Positions 34,165-43,764 of a DNA stretch of 64,000 nucleotides are shown piece after piece. The stretch is from NCBI GenBank assembly GCA_021513715.1, contig CP084167.1, positions 2,241,555 to 2,305,554 on the forward strand, written 5' to 3'. Every line of letters begins with the position of its first letter. Position 1 is the first letter of the stretch. The notes beneath the pieces were generated by a model. The model saw nothing but the letters and a program-made list of their open reading frames with translations. It had not been told where the DNA came from and did not search any database. Both the position numbers and the translations under genes were made by a program. Source of the stretch: Candidatus Heimdallarchaeum endolithica (GTDB lineage Archaea; Asgardarchaeota; Heimdallarchaeia; Heimdallarchaeales; Heimdallarchaeaceae).

Positions 34165-37077
34165 ATGAAATTAAAATCTAATCCACTTACTCATCCATTA
34201 GTAATTATAATTATTGTTATTATTATGTTCAATCAATTTGTTGCCTTTTCTGTACTCAATTTATTAAATGAACATTCAGAATCTATTTCTGTTTCTTCTA
34301 ATCACACAAGAACAGTTATTCCTGAAACACAAACCACATATCTTGGAACAAATATCTCCCCAACGCAAACAGTTTCTTCTAATTCTTCAGTAGTTCACTT
34401 GAAAAATTCAGCATATCTTGATAAAACTACTAACATTGATTACAATGAAACTACATCCAATTTTGCACCAGAAATTGGATTGAATGGTAGTTATAAAAGT
34501 GAAATAAAGCATTTGAATATATCGGAACAAGAAACAGGAATGACACTCCCTGAAGAAGGAGACTATTTTCTTGTGGGTAATGTTTCAAATTTAAAAACTA
34601 ATATAATTCAAAACTCTGGGGCAGAAACGACAGAGGACTTTTACGCAAATAACTCAGACCATACTGGGATTCAATTACAGCGCGCTCTTGCAAATAATAG
34701 TTTTTTTGGTAATTATTCGTGGAAGATCTATGCTAATAATACTACTTCTTTAAAGTATTCAACCTATATGAAGGATTTATTAGTTTTTGGTCGAAATATT
34801 ATTCTTTCTTATGACTACAAATTTGATAGTAATTCTTCAATTCAAAATGTCATAAACTCTACAGTTATTTTCGATTTTACTTTTGATACTTGTAGGGTGG
34901 CAATATATAACTGGGTTTATAGTAATGTAGGGTTGGAACAAGTGGGCCAAAATGATACTTCTGGTGATTATGATACTTTTAAATTTGTAAGAAATACAAC
35001 GTGGGATGATAATTGGAATAGTTTATCCTTAAATCTATCTGCAATATTATCAGATTTTTCCTCAAATATTCCTTCTCAGTTAGAAGGTTTTAGTGTTTTT
35101 GTGATCTCGCCAGAACAATCTGAAAGTTCATTTTTTTTTGATAATCTTAAAATAGAATCTCGACCCCTTGCTGAAGAGATTGAACTTAAATTAAATGAAA
35201 CTTCGGTTAACAGTATTAATGATCTAGTAGGATCATTTTCAATTCAAGTACATGTAGAAGAGAAAACAAATGTTAATCTTACTATTTCATTGAATTCTTC
35301 GTACCCTATTGAAGGGGAGTTCAGTTTACAAGCTATTGGAAATATTACATTGTCTTCCAAAAAACGACTATTACTTGTCCCACCTGAAAAAATTTTATTC
35401 AATATTTCAATAGATAATATTATTGCCGGAATTTTTGGTGTTATTGTTGTTGTTCCACTAAACTGGACTCTAGTGGATTATAATACACAGTATGTCACTT
35501 CCATCTTTGTCAATGAATTTGAAGATTCTAATCAATATAGACTGTTAATTTGTAATATAACTAGCTTAATAATGATATTTTCTATCCAAAATAACGTTAG
35601 AAGTGTCACTCTCTCGTCTTCTAGTATATTTGAAACCCTTGAAGTAGAATTTAACTTTACTTTCAATAGTCTTTTAATTGAATCAGATCTTTTTTGGATT
35701 GGGTCTGTAAGTGGGGGCGCTGTTGTAGATATTCAAAATAACACGCTTGAATATTGTTTTCCTTCTGTTATTCCAAGAGGAGAATATTCAATAACTTTTT
35801 TGAATCTTAACTCAACCATTTTTTATTATACATGTAATATCAATTTGACTCGTTATGCCTCAGATGTTACTATTGTGGATAACTTATCTCTACCGCAATA
35901 TGGTAGTACACCCATTCATTTTTCTTATTATGGGTTGGAAAAGAATATCTCGATTGTGAATTCTTCAATTTATATATTTCTTGATGATACAAAAATCTAT
36001 TCTTTCTCAAATGTAACAGAAACAGACTTTATTATATCAATGTTTTATTCTAATTTAGGTGCTCATACCGTCAAAATTATAGCTTTTTCTGCATTTCATG
36101 CATCAGTCATTAAGACTGTTTCTATTATCTCATATGAAAATCCTCTTAACATTGATCTTGATTATTTTTCTTCTAATGATAGGTATTATTCAATAAATCT
36201 AAATGTCTCTTCTGATGGTTTTCCTGTTGCTTTTGCTCCTCTAAAATATTATGTGGGCAATATATCTAGTTCTGGCTCTATTTTCTCTGGTATTACTAAT
36301 GAAATGGGTTTTTTCCAAAATAAAATTTTAATTCCTCTTACTGTTTTGTCTATTAATATAACTCTAGAAATTATGCGCTATTCCTCGATCATTAAAACGA
36401 AAACATTTACAATAACTAATCAAATACTTCAAGTTAATGCAAATAAGACTGATGATGAACTATTACTTGGTAATAATGTTACATTTTCTTATTGGATCAA
36501 ATATAGTACTCAAAACGATAGATGGTTTTTACCTAAAGTTAATGATGTCCCTCTTATTCTCGATGCTTACATTAATACAGGATTGTTTATTATCCCTGTT
36601 ACGTGGGATAATACATCTTTTTATTGGCAAATTAAAGCAAATAGTTCTATATATTCACATAAGCTGGTTATCATTTGTAAGGGACCTCAATTAAATGTTA
36701 AATCCTATATTAGCGATAATGAAATTCAATTTCAGTTAAATATTTATGCTTCTTATTTATACAAAAACGCCTCTATTCTCTTATATTCAAATAGTAATGT
36801 TTCTCTTAATTCATTTAATTGGAAACTTACTAATTCAAATGGAGTAGAAATTACTGATAAATACGAAATAGTCATTTTTCATTCCTATGTTAAAATTAAT
36901 GGGATTGAACTTGCTGAGGGGACCTATTTGCTGCTTAATCTAATTGGTGTTAATAATAGTTTTAATAATAGAGCCCTCTTAATATCTTTCGCTATTGGTT
37001 CTTTCGCTATCTCATCTATTAGCTTTGTTGGAATTAAATTTTACAAAAAGAGAAAAAGCTTAAGCATTGAACTATGA
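34165..37077 (+). CDS. Large Ser/Asn-rich surface protein with membrane anchor
   Basis: This 970-residue protein is exported and anchored. It has an N-terminal hydrophobic signal (PLVIIIIVIIMFNQFVAF), a long beta-rich exterior with dozens of N-x-S/T sequons, and a C-terminal membrane helix near 940-958 followed by FYKKRKSLSIEL as a basic stop-transfer tail. Residues ~120-340 recall a carbohydrate-binding-like beta-sandwich and ~580-760 recall Ig-like or big-repeat segments, but I cannot name the domains. No CTERM sorting motif (PGF-type) is visible, so it is probably not an archaeosortase substrate. It is likely an S-layer or adhesion-type glycoprotein. Confidence 0.75.
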   Translation: MKLKSNPLTHPLVIIIIVIIMFNQFVAFSVLNLLNEHSESISVSSNHTRTVIPETQTTYLGTNISPTQTVSSNSSVVHLKNSAYLDKTTNIDYNETTSNFAPEIGLNGSYKSEIKHLNISEQETGMTLPEEGDYFLVGNVSNLKTNIIQNSGAETTEDFYANNSDHTGIQLQRALANNSFFGNYSWKIYANNTTSLKYSTYMKDLLVFGRNIILSYDYKFDSNSSIQNVINSTVIFDFTFDTCRVAIYNWVYSNVGLEQVGQNDTSGDYDTFKFVRNTTWDDNWNSLSLNLSAILSDFSSNIPSQLEGFSVFVISPEQSESSFFFDNLKIESRPLAEEIELKLNETSVNSINDLVGSFSIQVHVEEKTNVNLTISLNSSYPIEGEFSLQAIGNITLSSKKRLLLVPPEKILFNISIDNIIAGIFGVIVVVPLNWTLVDYNTQYVTSIFVNEFEDSNQYRLLICNITSLIMIFSIQNNVRSVTLSSSSIFETLEVEFNFTFNSLLIESDLFWIGSVSGGAVVDIQNNTLEYCFPSVIPRGEYSITFLNLNSTIFYYTCNINLTRYASDVTIVDNLSLPQYGSTPIHFSYYGLEKNISIVNSSIYIFLDDTKIYSFSNVTETDFIISMFYSNLGAHTVKIIAFSAFHASVIKTVSIISYENPLNIDLDYFSSNDRYYSINLNVSSDGFPVAFAPLKYYVGNISSSGSIFSGITNEMGFFQNKILIPLTVLSINITLEIMRYSSIIKTKTFTITNQILQVNANKTDDELLLGNNVTFSYWIKYSTQNDRWFLPKVNDVPLILDAYINTGLFIIPVTWDNTSFYWQIKANSSIYSHKLVIICKGPQLNVKSYISDNEIQFQLNIYASYLYKNASILLYSNSNVSLNSFNWKLTNSNGVEITDKYEIVIFHSYVKINGIELAEGTYLLLNLIGVNNSFNNRALLISFAIGSFAISSISFVGIKFYKKRKSLSIEL

Positions 37078-37083
37078 TCTTTC

Positions 37084-37530
37084 TTATATCTTGTTTTGAT
37101 TAAATTTCTTAACTATGTCTTTTGCTTCATTTTCGTTTAATTGCTTCTGTGATGGAAAATCAAATAAACTGTCATTTGGATATCTTGGTACAATATGAAA
37201 ATGAACATGGGGAACAATTTGCCCTGCCTCTCTTCCATTGTTTTGCCATATATTTATTCCTGTTGCATTTGTTATCTTTTTTATTTGTTTAACTATGTAA
37301 GGTAATTTTTTAAGGAAATCAATGTCTTCTTCTGGGACTTTGTCAATTGTTTCGTAATGTTTTTTGGGTACAAATAGACTGTGACCAAAAGAAACTGGGT
37401 ATGCATCCAAAAATACTATTACTTTCTCATCTTCAAATAATGTATAAGTGGGTATTTGTCCGCTAACTATTTTACAAAAAATACAGTCTTGACTCATATT
37501 AATCAAATTAATATATTTTTTTAGCTTCAA
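37084..37530 (-). CDS. HIT-family nucleotide hydrolase
   Basis: This 148-residue HIT protein (Hint/Fhit branch) has the triad HVHFHIVPRY near the C-terminus and the N-terminal CIFCKIVSGQIPTYTL zinc/nucleotide motif. It hydrolyses AMP-lysine- or AMP-NH2-type nucleotides. The natural start is probably the Met of MSQDCIFC at residue 12 (37497). It converges with the surface-protein gene, 7 bp away from its stop. Confidence 0.93.
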   Translation of the reverse strand: MKLKKYINLINMSQDCIFCKIVSGQIPTYTLFEDEKVIVFLDAYPVSFGHSLFVPKKHYETIDKVPEEDIDFLKKLPYIVKQIKKITNATGINIWQNNGREAGQIVPHVHFHIVPRYPNDSLFDFPSQKQLNENEAKDIVKKFNQNKI

Positions 37531-37707
37531 ATATTTTCTCTCTTATTATTTTTAATATTTTTTTTACTTTAGAAAATTATTACTTAATGTCTTTTATTTC
37601 TATTAAAGATATTTTTTGCGCTGAAGAATATTGATTTTTTCACTTTCAATAAGGTGTCCGTATCAACTATAAATACTATGTTCATATTTGTATTTATAGA
37701 AAGTAAA

Positions 37708-38949
37708 ATGTACTCATCTGATGAAGATTATTTTAAATTATTAGCTGAAAAACCTTCCGTAATTAAAAATGAAGGTTATTTATCAATTTCCTTTATTCCT
37801 CCTTTACTTCCTCATCGTGAGGAAGAGTTAAGGCTATTGGCAAAGCAATATAAACATTTAACAAATAACTCCCTAAATTTTAGCCGTTACGCAACTATTA
37901 CTGGTCCAACCGGTTCTGGTAAAACAACACTCGCAAAAAGGTTTGGTCAAATTTTGGAAAACGTAGTTAAAATTAAAGGGTTCCGTTTTATATACATAAA
38001 TTGTCGTATTTATAAAAGCCCTTATTTAATATTTAATGTTCTTCTACAAAAACTAAACAAAAATATACCTCAAAGAGGTTATTCTGTTGAAGAATTACAA
38101 CATTTTTTTGTGAAACATTTACAACAGAATAAGTATAAATTATTAATAGTTCTTGATGAAATTGATTACTTAGTCACACGAACTGGAACTGATATTTTGT
38201 ATTCCTTGTTGAGGATCGGAGAAATATCAAAAGATCAATATGTTTCCTATATTTTTATAGCTAAAAATACCAATTTTTTGAAATTACTTGACACAAGTAC
38301 ACAAAGTAGTTTTCACTCTAATCACATATCATTAGATCGGTATTCTGAATCTGATTTAATTGATATTGTTAGATCAAGAGCCGAATTGGCTTTTTATAAA
38401 GAGACAGTTACTGATGATGCAATAAGGCTTATTGCAGATATTGCAAGTAAGACCGGAGATGCTCGATATGCTATTGAACTACTTTGGGGTGCTGGACACT
38501 GTTGTGATAATGATAACTCTCCTATTGTTTATCCTGATCATGTAAGAAAAGCAAAGTCGTTGATTCACCCAGAGTTACGTAAAGAAGTTGTGTTGACACT
38601 TTCTATCCATGAGAAACTAACATTATTGTCTATATTGAGAAAGCTTAAACATACAAAAAATGCATATATTTCAACAAGTGATGCAATAAGCACATATCGC
38701 TTGCTTTGCGAAGAGTATGGTGAACATCCTAGAAAACATACTCAGTTTTGGTCTTATTTGAATGAGCTTTCGAAGCAGGATATTATTAACTGTAAACTTT
38801 CTGGAAAAGGGATGAAAGGAAAAACAACGCTCATCAGTGTTCCTGATGCTCCTTTAGCATTTATTGAAGATGTTATACTAAAGTCTTTAACGAAGAACAA
38901 GAACAAAGGTGAAATAAGTCAAAGAAAGGAGGTTGGTAAAAATAAATAG
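37708..38949 (+). CDS. cdc6: Orc1/Cdc6 replication initiator
   Basis: About 413 residues from ATG 37708 (an in-frame GTG at 37654 would add 18). AAA+ motifs: Walker A GPTGSGKTTLAKRF, Walker B LLIVLDEIDYL, sensor-like ISLDRYSESDLIDIVRSRAE and sensor 2 around TGDARYAIELLWGAG. A C-terminal winged helix begins near STSDAISTYRLLCEEYG. It binds replication origins and loads MCM. Origins often lie beside such genes in archaea, but the flanking 120 bp show no clear origin repeats. A winged-helix gene overlaps its end. Confidence 0.93.
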   Translation: MYSSDEDYFKLLAEKPSVIKNEGYLSISFIPPLLPHREEELRLLAKQYKHLTNNSLNFSRYATITGPTGSGKTTLAKRFGQILENVVKIKGFRFIYINCRIYKSPYLIFNVLLQKLNKNIPQRGYSVEELQHFFVKHLQQNKYKLLIVLDEIDYLVTRTGTDILYSLLRIGEISKDQYVSYIFIAKNTNFLKLLDTSTQSSFHSNHISLDRYSESDLIDIVRSRAELAFYKETVTDDAIRLIADIASKTGDARYAIELLWGAGHCCDNDNSPIVYPDHVRKAKSLIHPELRKEVVLTLSIHEKLTLLSILRKLKHTKNAYISTSDAISTYRLLCEEYGEHPRKHTQFWSYLNELSKQDIINCKLSGKGMKGKTTLISVPDAPLAFIEDVILKSLTKNKNKGEISQRKEVGKNK

Positions 38950-39241
38950 CCCGAGTATTAAGTCTTCAAATTCTCCCCCTATAGATGAGGTTTTGTCTTC
39001 TCGAGGGAGAGTAAAAATTCTAAAACTTTTAGCTGAAAAAGGAGAAATTAACATATCCGCAATATCTAAACAAGTAAAGCTAAATCATGGAGTCGTAGTT
39101 AATCACTTAGAATATTTAGTAAAAATTGGTTTGGTGAAAGAAAAAACTTTTGGGAGAATTCGAATATTTCAATATCAAGATCAGAATATTAGAGCTCATT
39201 CATTAAAACAATTGTTCAACATTTGGGATAACACTGCTTGA
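38933..39241 (+). CDS. ArsR-like winged-helix regulator
   Basis: This 102-residue single-domain protein has the helix-turn-helix NISAISKQVKLNHGVVVNHL and a wing (VKEKTFGRIRIFQYQ). It overlaps the last 17 bp of the Orc1/Cdc6 gene. The start is TTG at 38933, directly after an AAGGAGG; that spacing is tight, so a later start is possible. Translational coupling to cdc6 suggests a replication-linked or autoregulatory role, by inference only. Confidence 0.75.
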   Translation: MVKINSPSIKSSNSPPIDEVLSSRGRVKILKLLAEKGEINISAISKQVKLNHGVVVNHLEYLVKIGLVKEKTFGRIRIFQYQDQNIRAHSLKQLFNIWDNTA

Positions 39242-39438
39242 TAATTGTATGTTATTATTAATTTACTCGTTTAAAATTTTGATACACACCAACTTAATTC
39301 TGTATGAAATAACTGTAAGCCAATTTTGCTTTCAAGGATGGTTTGGAGAAAAACTATGAAAAAAATTAATTGAATGAGTAAAAAAACATAAAAAGCTGTA
39401 AATATTAAAGAAGATAAGATGCAATAAAGGGTTCAAAA

Positions 39439-40002
39439 ATGACTCTAAATAAATCTCAGGGAAAAAAATACATATTTAAAATTGTCTTACTTGGAGATCC
39501 CGGAGTAGGCAAAAGTTCTTTAATTTCAAGATATGTTCATAATCGATTTGAATCATCGTATATGATTACTATTGGAGTGGACATTTTAAGTAAGCAACTA
39601 TTTGTGGGTGAGGATGAAGTATTATTTTTAATTTCAGATATTGGAGGACAAGAAAGGTTTTCTTCAGTTAGAGAAAAATTTTATCGTGGTTCAAAAGGAT
39701 GCTTCCTTGTTTTTGATTTAACAAGACCTAACACTTTAGAATCTATACGTGAGTGGAAACGTGGATTAAATGGTGTAGAGGATGATGTAATATTTTTTGT
39801 TATTGGTAATAAAGCAGATTTAAAAGATCAAATTGCTGTTGATGAAGAGGAAGCACTGAATATAGTAAAAGAACTTGATTTACCTATTGACTCATTCTTT
39901 ATAACTAGTGCTAAAACAGGAGAAAAAGTAGAAGAAGCATTTCAAACTTTCGCTCGTGAATTAATAAAAGCAGTAGAAAAGAAACGTATTGAAGTGAGAT
40001 AA
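39439..40002 (+). CDS. Rab/Ras-like small GTPase
   Basis: The 187-residue protein has all five G-box motifs of the Ras superfamily: G1 GDPGVGKSS (19-27), G2 Thr44 in YMITIGVD, G3 DIGGQER (67-73; Rabs have DTAGQE), G4 GNKADL (123-128) and G5 TSAKT. Length and motif order are Rab-like. There is no C-terminal Cys, so no prenylation; membrane association would need another way. Asgard archaea are known for many such GTPases. Regulators are not adjacent. The role, in signalling or membrane traffic, is unknown. Confidence 0.95.
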   Translation: MTLNKSQGKKYIFKIVLLGDPGVGKSSLISRYVHNRFESSYMITIGVDILSKQLFVGEDEVLFLISDIGGQERFSSVREKFYRGSKGCFLVFDLTRPNTLESIREWKRGLNGVEDDVIFFVIGNKADLKDQIAVDEEEALNIVKELDLPIDSFFITSAKTGEKVEEAFQTFARELIKAVEKKRIEVR

Positions 40003-40016
40003 TAAAATTAATCACT

Positions 40017-40304
40017 TCACTTACATATGCAAGGGTTGTTTTTACATCTTGGACATTTCATAGGGTATTTGTTTAATAAAGATGCTTCCATATCTATTTC
40101 TAATAAATTTGCAATGCTAAATATCCAAGCAACAATGTCGGCAATTTCGTTTTGAATTATTTCCTTATTTTTTGAGTTAAGACATTCAGCCAGCTCTCCT
40201 ATTTCTTCAATTAAATGAATAAATGTTTTATTAAGCCCTTGTTTTTGATCTCTTTTTAGATAAATGTCCTTCATAAGTTGTTGAAATTCATTAATTTTTA
40301 ACAT
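40017..40304 (-). CDS. MazG-like nucleotide pyrophosphohydrolase with Zn tail
   Basis: This 95-residue all-helical protein has the MazG metal-binding pattern HLIEEIGELAECLNS (E..E) and NEIADIVAWIFSIA (E..D). It would hydrolyse a dNTP or NTP, likely as a house-cleaning pyrophosphatase. A C-terminal CPRCKNNPCICK extension has the form of a zinc site or cysteine clamp. It converges with the GTPase gene. Confidence 0.88.
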   Translation of the reverse strand: MLKINEFQQLMKDIYLKRDQKQGLNKTFIHLIEEIGELAECLNSKNKEIIQNEIADIVAWIFSIANLLEIDMEASLLNKYPMKCPRCKNNPCICK

Positions 40305-40408
40305 TGTTTTTCTTTCATAATCTCGTTTTTAAAAGATTTCTAATTAAAGAAATTTCTTTTATAGTTTCTTGAGTATAGTTTAAATAAAATACATTTTCAA
40401 AGTACTTA

Positions 40409-41524
40409 ATGAAGGATAACATCTCTTCAACATTATATGGTATCAGTAGATTGATGAAAAAGAAACAAATTGCATCAAAGTATAATATTCCTCTAGATCA
40501 AATCATTGATCTTAGTGCTGGTGATAATTTATTTATACCTCCCAAACTCATTCGGAATTTGGCAATAAATGAAATCAAAAGAGTAGATCCTCGTGATAGA
40601 TATCCTATAGATTATTCTTCTTTTATTGAAGAAATAAGTCGTTTTACAAATGTAGCTAAAAAATGTATTTATCCTGGTATATCACACATAACACTAATTG
40701 AAAAATTACTGCGCTTTTATACTGAGCAAAGAGATAAAGTAATAGTTCTTAATCCAGAAAAAGATATTTTCTCAAGAATTATAAAAAAACTTATGTTAAA
40801 ACAAATTCCTGTATATTTGTTTGATGATTATAAATTAAATACTGATGATATAATAGAAAAAGCTTCTTCAGAACAAGCTAAGGCAATTCTGATTTCTTCT
40901 CCCCATTATCCAACAGGAAACCAATTTTCTGAAGATCGTATGCTATCTATGATTAATGAGTTAAATATTCCTATTATAGTTGATGAATCTTATGTGGAAT
41001 TTGGAAAATATTCGCTCACCAATATAGTAAGTAACTACAATAATTTACATGTCATCCGCAACTTTTCTAAAGCATGGGGAATTGGAGCTTTTTCTTTAGC
41101 TTATTTGGTTGCAAATGAAAATGTAATAACAAAAATGAAACAAGTATATATGGTTGAAGAGATTCCTCCTATTCATATCCTCGTAGCCATAAATATATTT
41201 CGTAATCCCTACAAATTTGTAGAACTTATCCAACTTTTTTTGCAAGAAAGAAAACGGGTTTATGAATATTTAAAACTACTTAATGGAGTTAAAGTTTTTA
41301 AAACTGATTCTAATTTTATTTTTATGCAATTTGAACACAACACACAGCCAATTTTTGAATATTTGTGTAGTAAAGGGATATTAGTGCAAAACTTTGATAA
41401 ATTACTTGATTTTAAGAATAAGGAAAAGTCTCTGTTAGTAACTTTGGGTACAAACACTATCAATGACAAATTTATTATTAATTTAGTAGAGGTGTTGGAA
41501 GCTATTTCACAATCATCAACTTGA
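40409..41524 (+). CDS. Class I/II aminotransferase (HisC/CobD-like)
   Basis: The 371-residue PLP enzyme is of fold type I. Conserved parts: ISSPHYPTGNQFSED, PIIVDESYVEFGKYS and the PLP lysine motif RNFSKAWGIGAFSLAYL. Lengths and motifs fit histidinol-phosphate aminotransferase or the related CobD/threonine-phosphate decarboxylase branch. No his or cob genes are nearby, so the substrate cannot be decided. It stands alone. Confidence 0.85.
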   Translation: MKDNISSTLYGISRLMKKKQIASKYNIPLDQIIDLSAGDNLFIPPKLIRNLAINEIKRVDPRDRYPIDYSSFIEEISRFTNVAKKCIYPGISHITLIEKLLRFYTEQRDKVIVLNPEKDIFSRIIKKLMLKQIPVYLFDDYKLNTDDIIEKASSEQAKAILISSPHYPTGNQFSEDRMLSMINELNIPIIVDESYVEFGKYSLTNIVSNYNNLHVIRNFSKAWGIGAFSLAYLVANENVITKMKQVYMVEEIPPIHILVAINIFRNPYKFVELIQLFLQERKRVYEYLKLLNGVKVFKTDSNFIFMQFEHNTQPIFEYLCSKGILVQNFDKLLDFKNKEKSLLVTLGTNTINDKFIINLVEVLEAISQSST

Positions 41525-41718
41525 TTTTGTATGGATTTTTTGAGATAACAATCATTAGTTAGCTCTATTTACATTTTTTTTCCTGTTATCTCACATAATG
41601 ATTAGTTGGTGTCATATTTAATGTCTCAGGAAGATTAGTGATGAATAATAATCCTTTTTTTCTGATGAAAAGACACATAAATGTTGTTGTTCTAGTTAGA
41701 ACGAATTAAGGTGTCTGA

Positions 41719-42624
41719 ATGGAAGAAAAAAGATTACATAAATATACAGTAGAATTTCCTATTGATGTCTGGAAAATTTTACAAGAAAAAAGGGGAAGTG
41801 GATCAATAAAGGATTTCCTAGTTTATCTTATTGAAAAAGAGTTTTCATTAAGAAAAGTGAAAGCTTTCATTCTCGCCGGAGGAGAAGGAGCTAGGTTAAA
41901 ACCTCTAACTGAATCGATTCCTAAAGCCATGATACCTGTAGGATATAAGCCCCTTCTAGAATATAATTTACACTTATTAATGAAAAATGGAATTACAGAT
42001 GTAAACCTTCTTGTTGGAAAACTTGGAGATCGTATAATGCAGTATTTTGGCCAAAAATGGAATGATATTACTCTTAATTATGTTGTAGAACAATTGATGC
42101 TAGATACTGCAGGAGCTTTATATAACGCACGAAATTTGATTAATGAAACATTCTTGGTTATGAATGCTGATATTCTAACAAATATTAGAATAAGTGAGTT
42201 GATCGACTTTCATAAACAAAATAAGAAAGATTTCGTTGGTACAGTCGCTGGTATAAATTTGGTCGATTATCAACAAAAGATGAATAGTAAAACTAAGGAT
42301 AAAGCCGTTTTTAACGATTTTGGGGTTTTTCAGATAAGTAACAATAAGCACACTAGAATTCTTAAGTATGAAGAAAGGCCTGCTAAAGGTATGCAAAATG
42401 GATATATTGACGCTGGTATATATATATTCGAACCAGAAATAATTGATTATTTACATGAATCTGAAGGTAAATCATTATCGAAAGATATATTTCCTCAGCT
42501 GATAAAAGAGAATAAACTACAACTTTACCCCTGTAAACAGAATATTCACTGGATTGATGTAGCTCATCCTATTCGTTGGTCAATAGCTTGGGAGTTATTA
42601 ATATCCGGTGCAATTGAAATATAA
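41719..42624 (+). CDS. Sugar nucleotidyltransferase with N-terminal RHH-like domain
   Basis: Residues ~1-48 look like a ribbon-helix-helix DNA-binding unit: a beta segment HKYTVEFPIDVWKILQEK, then KDFLVYLIEKEF. At about residue 50 a complete nucleotidyltransferase begins, with VKAFILAGGEGARLKPLTES (GGxGxRL...PK), KAMIPVGYKPLLEYNL and NADILTNIR. This is the glucose-1-phosphate thymidylyl- or mannose-1-phosphate guanylyltransferase type, without the C-terminal beta-helix. A DNA-binding head on this enzyme is unusual. The fusion is in one uninterrupted frame. The sugar is unknown. Confidence 0.82.
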   Translation: MEEKRLHKYTVEFPIDVWKILQEKRGSGSIKDFLVYLIEKEFSLRKVKAFILAGGEGARLKPLTESIPKAMIPVGYKPLLEYNLHLLMKNGITDVNLLVGKLGDRIMQYFGQKWNDITLNYVVEQLMLDTAGALYNARNLINETFLVMNADILTNIRISELIDFHKQNKKDFVGTVAGINLVDYQQKMNSKTKDKAVFNDFGVFQISNNKHTRILKYEERPAKGMQNGYIDAGIYIFEPEIIDYLHESEGKSLSKDIFPQLIKENKLQLYPCKQNIHWIDVAHPIRWSIAWELLISGAIEI

Positions 42625-42751
42625 ATTAATTTTCTCAATTTACAATGAATAAAGTTAAGGGAGAAATCGAAATCAACAAATAAAAATTGTGGTCTCTACG
42701 GAATAAAGTTTCAATCAATAACCAAGTATTATCCATTTATTAATCTCTAAA

Positions 42752-42759
42752 TTTAAATA
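42752..42759 (+). promoter_or_regulatory. TATA box for RFC small subunit
   Basis: TTTAAATA lies about 24 bp before the ATG at 42779, with CTAAA upstream (BRE-like). A leaderless transcript is likely. Confidence 0.6.
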
Positions 42760-42778
42760 ACCAAATCTTATTTTCTTA

Positions 42779-43753
42779 ATGGAGATAATGAAAGTAAGTT
42801 ACAATATTATGTGGACAGAAAAATATAGACCAAGGTCATTAAACGATCTTAGGGGACATCAAGATATAATTATAAGATTAAAAGGATTTGTAGAAAAAGG
42901 TAATCTGCCACACCTCTTATTTGCTGGACCACCAGGAACAGGAAAAACAACAGCAGTTTTAGCTTTGGCACATGATTTATTTGGGCCCGATACTTATCAT
43001 CATAATATTCTAGAATTAAATGCATCAGATGATAGGGGAATTGATATTGTTAGAACACAAATAAAAGAATTTGCAAGAACTGCACCATATAATGCACCAT
43101 TTAAAATTATTTGCTTAGATGAAGCTGATAATTTAACAAGTGCAGCACAACATGCACTACGAAGAACAATGGAAAAATATGTTAGAACTAGCAGATTTGC
43201 TTTAATTTGTAACTACTCCAGTAAAATAATTGAACCAATACAATCACGTTGTGCTATTTTTAGATTTAAACCCTTATCAGACGAAGAAATAAGAGAATAT
43301 TTGATTTACATATCTGAAAAAGAAAATCTTGTTTATGACAAAGAAGGAATCGAGACTATTCTGTACATAGCTGAAGGAGACTTAAGAAAAGCAATAAACA
43401 TTCTACAGTCAACAGCAGCATCAGGGCATTCTATTGAAGCATTGACTGTAAGAAAAACTATTGGTCAAGCTGATCCTGAACAGATAAAAAACATGGTGTT
43501 ACTCGCATTAAACGGAAAATTTCAACAGGCGAGAAGTCAGTTACATGAGTTGATGTTAGAATATGGTTTATCAGGAACAGACGTAACATATCAAATATAT
43601 AAAGAAATACCAAAACTTGATATTCCAGAAGTATCAAAGCTTGAGATTACTCAATATTTAGCAGAAGTAGATTTCAGGATATCTGAAGGGGCATCAAGTA
43701 ATATACAAATTGGGGCATTCCTAGCGAAACTGTCAAGAATAAAATATGAATAG
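42779..43753 (+). CDS. rfcS: Replication factor C small subunit
   Basis: This 324-residue clamp-loader ATPase of AAA+ type opens PCNA around DNA. Landmarks: WTEKYRPRSLNDLRGHQDII, Walker A GPPGTGKTTAVLALA, Walker B ICLDEADNLTS, arginine finger SRC (PIQSRCAIFRF) and sensor 2 in GDLRKAINILQ. The C-terminal collar domain is present. Length is normal. Translation may begin at MEIMKV or at the internal Met of MKVSYNI. No large subunit is nearby. Confidence 0.97.
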   Translation: MEIMKVSYNIMWTEKYRPRSLNDLRGHQDIIIRLKGFVEKGNLPHLLFAGPPGTGKTTAVLALAHDLFGPDTYHHNILELNASDDRGIDIVRTQIKEFARTAPYNAPFKIICLDEADNLTSAAQHALRRTMEKYVRTSRFALICNYSSKIIEPIQSRCAIFRFKPLSDEEIREYLIYISEKENLVYDKEGIETILYIAEGDLRKAINILQSTAASGHSIEALTVRKTIGQADPEQIKNMVLLALNGKFQQARSQLHELMLEYGLSGTDVTYQIYKEIPKLDIPEVSKLEITQYLAEVDFRISEGASSNIQIGAFLAKLSRIKYE

Positions 43754-43764
43754 TGTTTTCCTAT

